Below, in pieces: positions 1 through 10,000 of a DNA stretch of 64,000 nucleotides; within the stretch, counting starts at the first letter, position 1, and every line of letters starts with the position of its first letter. A program made the position numbers and the translations under genes. The DNA is from Gymnopilus junonius (lineage: Eukaryota; Basidiomycota; Agaricomycetes; Agaricales; Galerinaceae). The notes below the pieces were generated by a model. It saw only the letters and a list, made by a program, of their open reading frames with translations. It was not told the DNA's origin and ran no database searches. Where the stretch lies: assembly GCA_015501075.1 (NCBI GenBank), contig JADNYJ010000188.1:1-64000 (forward strand). Direction: 5' to 3'.

Positions 1-210
1 CTATAAACCACTTTCTGCTCAGAGGTCGAGTCCTCAGATACCATAGACAAGTAAGCTTGTTAGTAACAGAGGTCGAGTCCTCCGATATCATAGCCTATAA
101 TACAGCTCTCTTCTCAGAGGTCAGGTCCTTGGATACTATAGACTATAATACTGCTTTCTGCTCAGAGGTCGAGTCCTTGGATACCATAGACCATAACACA
201 CTTGAAATAC
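1..210. repeat. 48-bp tandem repeat (about 4.5 copies), probably inside an LTR
   Basis: The block CAGAGGTCGAGTCCT followed by GGATACCATAGAC-type sequence recurs with starts at about 20, 67, 115 and 163, giving spacings of 47-48 bp, and a partial unit precedes position 20. Because 48 is a multiple of three, one frame (57-260) stays open and encodes a 16-residue repeat, but that is a consequence of the period and not good evidence of a gene. The array lies just upstream of a TGTGACA end at 280-286, so it may be internal to an LTR whose left part is outside the window. Confidence 0.85.
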
Positions 211-265
211 TAGCAACAGACTGTCTTCAACTACTGGCTGTATCAGAAATAATTTTCTAGATAAT

Positions 266-690
266 GACCCCAGACACCCTGTGACAGTGTAGAAGCAAAG
301 AAGATTTCAGAAGATTTTGAAAACATTCAGAAGATTTTCAAATGGTTTCTAGAACTTTTCAGACTGTTACAAAATTATGTGTGATGTCAGAACTATATCA
401 GATATATTTTGTAACATTTTGCAATGTTTCATACATCTTTCAAAATCATTTGAAGAATCCCCAATATTTTTAAAAAGAATCACAATCTTTCAAAACATTT
501 TCCAGAATTTTCCGAAGATTCTAAAATATTTCTGAAGAGTTTTCCAAAATTTGCCAAAGTTTCCTGAAAGATTTTCAAAACATTTCTGAAAGGAAAAAGC
601 TTTTGAGGACCCCCAATAGGCCACTTAAAAATAAAAAATAACATACCTAATAGGTACCTCCAGGGGGTAGCCTGAAGTGTCGGAGACCGA
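266..690. repeat. AT-rich dispersed repeat, copy A (uninterrupted)
   Basis: The copy begins with GACCCCAGACACC and CTGTGACA (266-286), identical to 14,589-14,609. It continues with low-complexity DNA built from words such as AGAAGATTTT, TTTCTGAA and AACATTTT. Its right part (about 590-690) aligns with the DNA flanking the TIR element of copy B: GGACC, then a TAGG-containing stretch, then GGGTA(G/A)CCTGAAGTG at 665-679. No coding capacity is visible. I infer the 5' internal region of an LTR retrotransposon or a decayed non-coding repeat; the family is not recognised. It abuts the truncated LINE at its right end. Confidence 0.6.
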
Positions 691-694
691 CGCA

Positions 695-2689
695 TTCTGC
701 ATGAAAAGTTTCAGCACTGGTGCGAGGAAGAGTGCCGAGAGAACCGGGGACAAAGCAGAGCCCTGCCCCACCCCGACATCAGCTTGTCGGGGGTCAGATT
801 GAAAACCGTTCCAAGCATAAGATGTGGAACGGCCGACCAGGTATGATGAAAAGAATTCCACCACGTTGGGAGGGAAGCCCTGCTTCCTAAGAATCGCAAT
901 CAACACTTCGTGATTGAGAGAGGGGAAGAACTGTGCCACGTCGAACGCGATGACACTGGTCTTTAAGCCGCGAGCCCACCCTGCATGCACTAGGTGCATG
1001 AGGAGCAAGCCCGCATCCTTGGTGGAGCGCTGCCGCACTCCACTGAGTTGATTGGGGTGAAAGACATCGTGCTTAACAGCATCGAATTGAATACGGTTGG
1101 AGAGCATCTTTTCAACCAATTTGCCAAGGGTGTTCAGGAGCACAATGGGCCTGAACACCTTAGGCATGGAATATGAGGGCTTGTTCGGCTTCGGAATGAT
1201 CACTGACAAGGACTCCTTAAAGTGAGTCAGCCAATACCCCACCCGAAGGCAGGCATTAGCTAACTGTACGAACACCTGAAGACAGTGTTCGTCATGGACA
1301 ATTGCCTTAAGGTGTGACCACTTAATATGATCAGGACCCGGCGCTGAGTTGTTAGAGCAGGATGCCAAGGCCTCCCTCAATTCTAACAGTGAAAAGGCAG
1401 TCCACTCTCGCACTTCCATATCAGGAAGGGAGGTGAGACCACTAATGTCATACAGTCAGTCAGAGGCCGAGTTGTATGTGCCATGAAGGGCGTCCCAAAG
1501 GGAGGGCATATCATGGCAGGGCTGTCTGTTGAATTGGATAGCCTCGGAGGGTGGTAACTTGTGCTGCTGGATCCAGTTCATTAGATCCCAGGGGCACTTG
1601 TTGGTAGTGGCAACTTCAGTGATGCATTCATCAAAGAACTTGCGCTTAGCAGTTTTAACAGCTCTGCGAAAGATTTTATGGTTATTGCGGGAGTTATCTC
1701 GCTGATAAGCATCGAAGGAATCCTCACAGGAGTCGTCCCACCAAGGACGGGAGTGAGGGGAGATACGAATCATCTTGGAATACTTTCACCAAGCATCCGA
1801 GAAGGCAGAAGCCACATCCAAAGACACAGCCTCCACCTGATCTGGGGAGTCGATCGGCGCCAAGGGATCAATGCCCTTGAGCTTCTCAATGATGGACAGC
1901 AAGAAGTCATCCAATTGATCCAGTGGCAGTGAGCGCATCGGAACAGTAGCTGCTGCTGGAGCGACAGAAATAGAACAAGCCAGCGGAACGTGGTCCGATG
2001 GCCCATGCCACAGTTCCCCTGCCGAGTGCCTGCAGACAGCTCCTCGGTAGGTTGAACGAAGATGAGGTCGATAACCGACTCTCGTAGTGATGGGTTGCCA
2101 GGGATGTGGGTGGGACCCAGATTAACTGGGAGAGAAAGCATCAATCCCAGTGTGGCTGCCGTGTTCAGCAGGTTATTGGCTGTCGTCTGATGATGCAGGA
2201 CACCAGGGTCCCACTTATTCGAATGACAGTTGAAGTCACCCCCCATGTAATGAAACATTGGAAGAAAGTCGGCCTGCTCAGTGAGCAATCGATAGCTGTG
2301 TTTATCATCGAATAGACATTCAGTAAGTTAACAATGGTGTCCCTGGTAAACAGAGAAACCACCATGATATCGCGGTGATCTATAAGATCTCGCCGCATGG
2401 CAGGGCACCAGGGGTTCAGCCTCATCGAAACATAGGTTAGAACGCGTGGCCGGAGCCCAGTGGGGTCAGGCCGAACCATTACCTTCCAATCAGGGTGGTT
2501 CAGTGCACCAATAACTGCCTCACCTTCAGTATCCCTCGAAGATGGGGCACGTCATATCTCATGCCAGGGTGGCTCTTGCAAGAATATAACGTCAAAAGAA
2601 TCTTTTAGATGGTCGAGAAGTACATCGATATGGCCATAGTTCTGGTTACAATTGTATGAAATAATTCTAACATCCTCCTTTCTTCTCAT
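695..2689 (-). pseudogene. LINE ORF2: endonuclease-reverse transcriptase, broken
   Basis: Reading starts at the ATG at 2,687-2,689. The endonuclease part shows ISYNCNQN and FLQEPPW near the N terminus and the motif GGDFNCHSNKWDP around 2,215-2,250. The RT part shows FRPIVLLNTLGKLVEKM, motif A (AFDVAQFFPSL) and motif B (GVGQGSALSP). Breaks seen are a TGA at 2,552-2,554, a frame change near 2,035, another between the endonuclease and the linker region, and a TGA at 1,456-1,458 that separates two otherwise collinear stretches. The sequence becomes unrelated at about 695, before motif C. It would act as the target-primed reverse transcriptase of the element, but this copy cannot. Confidence 0.85.
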
Positions 2690-4680
2690 TATCGAGCTAG
2701 GGGAGGGACGTTAGACGTCAAGGTCTGGAGTGCGCATCTATCATGTACCTCGCGGTATTTTGCAACGATCCAGTCGTGATCGAAGCGGTGTTCCCAGAAC
2801 TTGCAGTTGCATCCTGTGGCAGGGTGCTCACCCCGGCAATTGGGGCAGTGGGCCTTGTGGGGGCATGGCTCACCAGCTGGAGTGGGGTGGCACATACCGT
2901 CCGAATCCGGCGGAGGCCGGTTGCAGCAAGGCGGAGGGCGTGATGCTCATCAGTGGCGTGAGGCCTGCCACACCTCGCACAGCGGCATTGGTGGGCCCTA
3001 CAGTCCTTGGTGAGATGACCCCAGTGCTGGCAGCGCTGGCACATGGGGACACCTCGTCGGGCGGCAGCTGGCTTCACATAAAGCAGCTCGTCCTTGTAGC
3101 GAAAAGCTTTGTTAATAAGCGTCTTCGCGGTTTGTCCAGTCTGGGAATCCCAGATCTCAAAATAGCAATCAAACTTAGAGCTCTTTGCCGATTGATGCAC
3201 GAGGTGCGCATGCCCCGCAAAAGGAACACCCAAGAAGAGAGGGGCCCTTTCAAGTGCTCTCTCAATGTCGGCGATGGTGGTGGGAGTCTTCTGGAAGACA
3301 TCCAAGTAATAGGGAACATCCAAAACCTTCAGGAAGGCTTTGGACATCAGTAGTCTGACCCAGGGTGTCATCTCCTTATTAGTGTTGGAGGTGCCCTGGA
3401 CAACATTATAGATCGCACCCCGAAGGAGCATAAGCTCATCAGTCATGGGTACGTGATTGGTGTGTAGAGCCCACCCATGATAGGTGGGCTCTGCAGAGGT
3501 GATCCGAATATTGAATCAGTCGAGGGCCATCATCCGGTTGATCTCATCAACCAGCATAGCGAGTATGATGTTCATCGGCGCACAGTCGTTGAACACCACG
3601 AGAACTTGGCGGCGCGTAGGGCCAGCCATGACGTAGTTCAGCCCTTTAGACTTGGCTGGGGTAGAGGGTCTAGTCAGGCCCTGGGAGGGTCCGGGACCGG
3701 GGTCTAGGCCTGGGCCTGAATCGGCCCGGGTCTAGGTTTGTGGTGCCATGTGAGTGACTGCCTGCTCAAAATAGCGATTAGTAAGTGATCCGCAGGTCGA
3801 GGACCCCGGAACTGGTGTCCGGAGTTTCGAGGCAAAGGAGCGCTTGGGATGGGAGGAAAGGGGAACAGGAGGAGGCCCTGGAGGGGGCGGCCTCTGGTAT
3901 TGGACCAGCTTAGCCTTCTGTTTGCGAGGCTGAAGCTTGGAGCGGGTAGGAGTGGGAGCAGGGGCCTTGGGAGGCTCCTCAGGGTCCGCTGGAGGGCCAG
4001 TCTGCTTTGGAGGGGCAGACTGGGAAGATGAAGGCTCAGGCTGAGCGGGAGGAGCAACCCCCCCTTCTCGAGTCTTTGCTAGGTCTCAATATATGAGGTC
4101 CGCTAGGGAACTATCAGAATCGATAAGGTTGCGGACAACCGACCATCTGAGAGATGGTGATCGTGCACTGACACCCGTGGCCTCCTTGGCCCAAGGGGAA
4201 GTATTGATCGAGTTCACTATCTTAATGAAAAGACCAACATAATCAGAGCAGTCTGCTCCTGATAAAGTAGAAGGGCTGTTGGTCATCATGAATGAACCAA
4301 TGGTCTTCAGTGATTCCGCCAAGCAACCCAGTCCCCCTCCGATCCTGTGAGGGAAAGGGCAGTAGGCTGCGGCTCTGGAGAAGCCTTGGCGAGGGAAAAT
4401 GAATGGTATCGTCATCCTCTCCCATGGAAACATCGGGGGACGAAGCCCTCGAAGCAATGGGAGTAGTGGCCCGCGAGTGAATCGCTGACCGAGACTCAGT
4501 CTCCTCCCGCTCGCGAGGAGCAGGGGTGGCTGAAGCATATCGCTCTCGAGCGGATCGAGAGGACGAGGAACCCTCAGGGGTTGGGGATTTGGTGCTCGAA
4601 GCTCCAACGGGTGGAATACGCCTGCCAGAGGCAGAAAAGGTGGGGCGCTTGGGTGCAGACGACGACAATCGCTCGGACAT
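2689..4680 (-). pseudogene. LINE ORF1: gag-like RNA-binding protein with CCHC knuckles, broken
   Basis: The likely start is the ATG at 4,680 (MSERLSSSAPKRP). A Ser/Arg/Pro-rich N-terminal half is followed by a conserved middle part (LRGAIYNVVQGTSN, about 3,350-3,440) and by cysteine knuckles (CQRCQHWGHLTKDC, then CRCARCGRPH, then CPNCRGEHPATGC in a shifted frame near 2,850). The final exon-free stretch ends ...NVPPLAR with TAA at 2,689-2,691. Visible damage: a frame change near 4,250, in-frame stops near 4,085, 3,735 and 3,520, and a frame change near 2,930. ORF1 proteins of such LINEs coat the element RNA. The assignment rests on the knuckle arrangement and on its position immediately 5' of ORF2. 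Confidence 0.8.
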
Positions 4681-4925
4681 CGTCTTGCACTAAAGGTGCG
4701 TACACACTCGAATAACTGTAAACAGCTATCCAAGGACCAGATCGCAGGTTGTTGAGAAGAATTGCGGTGTTGCGAGGTATCGACGTTTTGCGATGGTGGT
4801 GGTCTGTGGGAAAGAAGGAATGGCCTTGGCTGCTTTCCGTGCTTCTTCTGCTGCCCATTCTGCCTCTGCATGCTCCTCTGCCTCCTGTCGCCTCTGCTCC
4901 ATCCATTCCCATGCACAGGCCTCAA

Positions 4926-5519
4926 GGTTCAGCCTAAGGGGGAAATACTGTTATATACACGCCTCCAACCAACTCTGATCTCTGACTATACGAACTCTGA
5001 CCTCATGATCCCCTCAAAGTACTACAAGTCCTGGAACACATAGACACTTAGATTACACATAGCTAGTCAACTCCGAGTAGTGCAGAATAACTTACACGTC
5101 TGCCTGCTCACTAGTACATGTATGGTCTCTGCTTAGTTTCTTCTGTAGTATAAAAACCTTAGAACTATTATTAGGTACCTGAGTTTGTACAGTATATTGT
5201 TCATTAATCAATCCATGCTCTCTACTCTGCTCTCTTGTTCTGATCTGACTCCAAAATATGAGACAATGTCCAGACAATGGAGTGCAACACACACATTGAA
5301 GCTGAAGTCTCAACCCTACATCTACATATGTTATGCTAAGACCAACTCTGACACCAACATACTCCGATGTAGCTCTGACCTGGATCTCCTCTGCCTGCTC
5401 TGCCCTTCCCTTTAACAAGAACTTAACACCCTTGCTATGTCTTGAGTAGCCTTCAGCACTGCCTTTGCAACCTTCACACCCATCTTGGTCAGCCTTTTCT
5501 TAATAGCTGTGCTGGTTAT
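4926..5519. other. Gap between LINE and KDZ companion gene
   Basis: No gene is recognised here. The stretch is rich in the word CTCTGA(C/T) (for example about 4,973-5,012 and 5,343-5,390), which may be LINE 5' UTR or a subterminal region of the neighbouring KDZ element. A short minus-strand ORF at 5,092-5,418 shows no recognisable motif. The left boundary of the KDZ element should lie in this gap but I cannot identify an end sequence. Confidence 0.4.
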
Positions 5520-7042
5520 TCAGCCAACCTGAGTATTTGGATAACATGCTGGTGCAATATCTTTCCCATCTGTGACAGACTTGAATCGAAATGTATCCTC
5601 TGGTCCATGAAGTTCTTGCCATTTTGTCAAATGTTGAAAAAGTTCAATCAGTTGGCCTTTCTTCATGTTACATGGATCTTTCAGTATCATTTCCATTGGC
5701 AAATATTTGTCTTCAATAAATCTTTTTCAATTTCTCAAAATGTTGCCATATGCAGGATGTACCATCTTCCATAAGTGAAATGTTAAAGGCATAATCATCA
5801 AATTTATTTGAAAATGAACAGTAATGTTATTGCATATATTGTGAATAAAGGTCTGCCCATTGATTCTTATTCCAGTTTGTACTTGGAATTGGAATAGGTA
5901 TGATTGGATACCCTTCAGCAGTTGTTTCTAGTGTAAGTTTTACTGAGATTATGCCAGTGCTGAGTGCGAGTTGCAACAATGGATTTTTCTTCTTCTTCAA
6001 CAGTAGTTTCACATAGTTCATGAAATATAATTTCATACTTTTGACCTCATCTGGGAATGCTTCAATGAATGGCTTTATCAGCACTCCCATAATATCAGCA
6101 ATGTGATCAACTCTGTAGGTTGATGCCTAGTTATTCACTCAGCAATGTATCCCAGAATGCCAGCAACTCACACATCAATTACCATGTGCCCATCAGGGTG
6201 TGTATATGCTATGAACAATATACTTGTCATTCCCATCTCTTTGTATTGTTCTTCGACTACTTGTCTGATATGTTTTGCATGAAACTTCTTTGCTAAACTG
6301 AAGGGCAAATTGAGTCGGGTCTGGCACCAGCCTCGGCCTTTGGACGTTTGCAGATATACATATACCTTCTCTGAACATTTGTTGGATACCCTTTCTTGCC
6401 AACTTGGATGACCTGATTATTGAGTTCTTTCAGTTCCCCAGGTGTCATTTGCTGAATAACTTGTTTGGCTGCTTGAGTTTGTGCAGTGAACCATCCAGGT
6501 GTTTCTGTTGTTGCTGTCTCAACATTTAAAATCTTTGCAATTTCGGTCAACATGTTGTCTTGTCTCAATTTCCATAATACTTCAGTATGTGTTGGCTTGA
6601 AGTGATTAGACTTGCGTGCTATTCTGTTTGTGGCTCACCAATTATTTGTGCACCATTCAGACAACTCCTGCAATTTCCTTCAGTTATGCCTTCGGAAATT
6701 TCCATCCTCAATGCTCACCTTGGCCCATGCTTTTCCTTCTTCAGCATCTCTTGGTTCCTTCCCTAACCCTTGCCAGTAGGTAAACATTGCTGGCAAAATC
6801 TTTGATTTCATGATAAGTAGATGTGCTGAAGCTGTTCCACTCTCGATGAATGACTCTTTGAATGGCAGAATTTGTTCCATTTCCTCCTGGCTGTACTTGC
6901 AATCTTTGTGTGGTTTTCTGAATGGCGGTGTTTCTGTTTCCATATTTGCAATGTTGGATAAGAAGAACAAGGATAATGGACAATCATAATAATTTGTGGC
7001 TGAAAAAAATGCCTTGCAGTTACCATGCAGCATGTTTCCCAT
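5520..7042 (-). pseudogene. Companion ORF of the KDZ element, decayed, unknown function
   Basis: The reading runs divergently from the KDZ transposase, starting either at 7,042 or at the internal Met at about 6,943 (METETPPFRK). Collinear pieces are 6,680-7,042, 6,293-6,568 (with the motif GKKGYPTNVQRR), about 6,180-6,240 (ILFIAYTHPDGHMV), 5,827-6,090 and 5,520-5,702 (GPEDTFRFKSV). They look like exons or fragments of one protein, broken by stops such as W-TAG-A near 6,635. I recall similar hypothetical proteins from agaric genomes, often beside transposons, but I cannot name a family. It has no recognised catalytic motif. The head-to-head position only about 50 bp from the KDZ start suggests both belonged to one mobile element. 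Confidence 0.5.
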
Positions 7043-7092
7043 GAAGCATCATGTACACATGCTTTACTTCCTTCTCTTTCCATTCACAGACC

Positions 7093-10000
7093 ATGATTCC
7101 TCACAAAACACACAGAAGGAACAAAGCACTCATTGAAGATGATGACAATGCTGCTGATACTGTCACTCATGAAACTGTTGAAAAAAATACACAGTCAGGC
7201 ATTAAACATCAGTGCCTCTTAGTACCTCTTCATCCAACTCCAACTCCAAAACCTACCAATCATGCCAGAAATGAGGAACAGCTGGACAACAGTTTTGAAG
7301 ACTTTGAGCCAAATGAGCTGCCCTTGCCCACTAGAAGTGGAAAGGTAATTTAAAGTCCTACTTCACAATGTTTGGCAGCTGCTAAGTTTGTATCAGACAC
7401 AAAGACAATACATGAAGGAGTATGTTGAGAAAGCAAATGATATCTTGGATGCATTTTTGTCACATGAAGTCCTCCACCAAAAGCATATAAAATGTTCTCA
7501 ATGCCAACATAATAGATATGCAACATGGCGATGCCAAGATTGTTCTCTTGCATCACCTATGTGCAGGAAATGCATGCATCAAGTCCATGTGCAGAATCCT
7601 TTGCATCATGTTGAATGGTGGACTGGCACTTACTTCTGCCAAGCCAAACTCTGGGAAGCCAGCACATATATTTTGGTACCTCATTGCAGAGATGTTGGCA
7701 TATGTGCATCATTGAAATTTTAAATTGACTATTTGGATCATTTTGAAGACTGCATGGACTCTAGGGCACAACAAGAAATTCAACTGCAAGAATGAGGAAA
7801 GCATACTACAAGGCAGCCATCTGAGAAAATGCAGTCAGCACTGGCACTGCTTTATAACATGGCTAGCAACATGGCCCCTTCTGAGTCGGCAGAACTAGAA
7901 GAGTCTAACACAGATTTGCCAGTCTGGCCAGCTTCATGGGAGCAAGAGTTAGAAGAGGATGCACAATATTTCTGTCATCTTGATGAACTGCATCAAAAAA
8001 ATGAGGGAAAAATACCTTCAGAGCTGCAGAGTGACTCTTTTGATGGTGAAGATGACACTGATGGTGACAATACAGAGGCTGAAGTCAAGGGTTTTAAACA
8101 GTACCTTGATGCTGAGTCAGTGCATTCAGCACCAGCCCCAACATTTGTTACCCAAGAAACTGGTGACGAAATGGATTGGACACCATCTGATTTCCAGTCA
8201 GGAGACATTCTTAACAATACTTATGTCAGGATACTCCATACAAATGGCATTCATCACCTGGCTCTCATCAGCTGTACTTGTCAAGGAGAACATAATTTGC
8301 CCCTTGATTTAGTTTCCTGCCATCTGTTACCAGCTAGTTTTCAGTGGATTCAGACATTGTTTTCTGTTCAAGTAATGGATTACTTTTGGCTTTGTAATCT
8401 AGAACTTAAGGCATCGGCATATCAATTTTATCAGCTAATTTGGCGCCTGACAAGACCAATTGGCCGAACCAGCATTGTTAATCTTTACAATGAATTTTGG
8501 TGCATGAGCCGGCTTTGGTGATGGACCAAAAAATTAAAATGAGCAGGATTTGGCCATAATGGTATTGACCCAATGAATCCCCCACCTGGTTCCTTGGCAA
8601 TATATTGTGCTGCTTGCCCACAGCCTGGGATAAATTTGCCAGATAATTGGAAGGCTGATCGAAATCAGTCTGTATGACTACCAGTTGTAAAGCATTCAGT
8701 ACTAATGGGGCTACAGATTTGTTTTTAGGCATGTTTTGGTCACTGATAGAAACTTCAAAGCAGATCATGTTCACCAGAAAAATGACGATGATGTTTGGCT
8801 CCTCGATGGCACTGGAATGGCCCCTAATCATGAAGAATATCTTACTTTTCTGGCTAAAGCAATTGAAAGATTTACTGTGAGTGGCTGCTGAACCCAATTT
8901 GCTGGTGCCGATTTCCTTATGATTTGTTGTGTACCCCTTATTTCCCAGAAAGCCCCATGTGAGAATACCTTCCAAGCCATCATGAATGCCACTCCTTGCT
9001 TCCAAAGCATACGATTTAACAGGCATTGTTGCAGTTGTATGTGCCAGGCATGGATGTTACATCCCTAATGCCTTCATTGACTTATTTCGGGGAGAACAAC
9101 AGAAAAATGTTGACTTCACCATAATTAAAGTCTGCCTAATGACCAGTTTAGATCCTGAACAAGGGTTGTTACTGATATATGATATTGCCTGCCAGTATTT
9201 TGTGCATTTAATAGAATGAATTGACCACTTGTTGCTGGAAGGACTTTCCATAGACAAGGCAATTGACCTGTTTTATGTCCATGCACACAAGGATGAGTGC
9301 TTTTTCCATTTCACTACAACTTTCATTCCCAGTGCCAGTATTGTAGCCAGCCAAATACTCAAGTCACTTTGGTCTAATCTCAACTCGATATCTCCAACTG
9401 TGCACACTGCAACATTAGCTCATCAGGCAGAAATGCTCAATGACCATGCTTGCGATTCCAACTACAAACAAATGTTACAAATGCTGGAAACTCTCCTGAT
9501 AAAGTACCTTGATGGATCGGCAATGGTGACTCAAGCCGATCAGTATTATTTGGATATAACAGAAACAGTTGATCATGACACTCTTTTTGAATGGGAATCT
9601 GACATCCAAATGGCAGAAAACCAAAGAATGTCTGATGTTAAAGTCATGGACATCTACACAGCAAGACTACCGGATCATCTGGCCAGTGATTTTCCATCAG
9701 CACTGGCATCAGCTCCTTCCCACATCAAATCCCCATTGGCACAGGATATGTGGATGGAATTTTCATTAGTAGTTGAAGAACAGCAGTAAGAGTGGTTCAT
9801 CATGTTCCATTATTCCTTTGCCTCTTAACGAGTATTGTAGGCTTGACATTCAGGACTGGGTAAGACATATTGGATCAAACCCAAGGGATGAAGATTGGCA
9901 GGTTGTTGAACAACTCCGGCAGAAGTTGTCAACAATGTTTGTCCACCTGAGATATCTCCAATCTGAAGCAAATGTCATTCCAGTCTCACAAACACTTACT

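Larger units (their letters stand above)
695..4925 (-). mobile_element. LINE (non-LTR retrotransposon), decayed and 3'-truncated
   Basis: This minus-strand element has the classical two-ORF layout: a gag-like ORF1 with zinc knuckles (about 2,689-4,680) and an ORF2 with an apurinic-type endonuclease followed by reverse transcriptase (about 700-2,689). ORF2 stops abruptly after RT motif B, so the active-site YxDD block, the thumb, any RNase H and the 3' UTR are missing, and a foreign AT-rich repeat follows. The 5' limit is only approximate; 4,680-4,925 can be 5' UTR. The DNA is CpG-rich, unlike the KDZ element beside it. Several frameshifts and nonsense codons make it inactive. The clade (Tad-like or another fungal group) cannot be settled by eye. 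Confidence 0.85.

Noticed and set aside
57..260. 67-codon ORF with a 16-residue repeat
   Set aside because: It is explained by the 48-bp tandem repeat, whose period is a multiple of three; no gene context or conserved motif.
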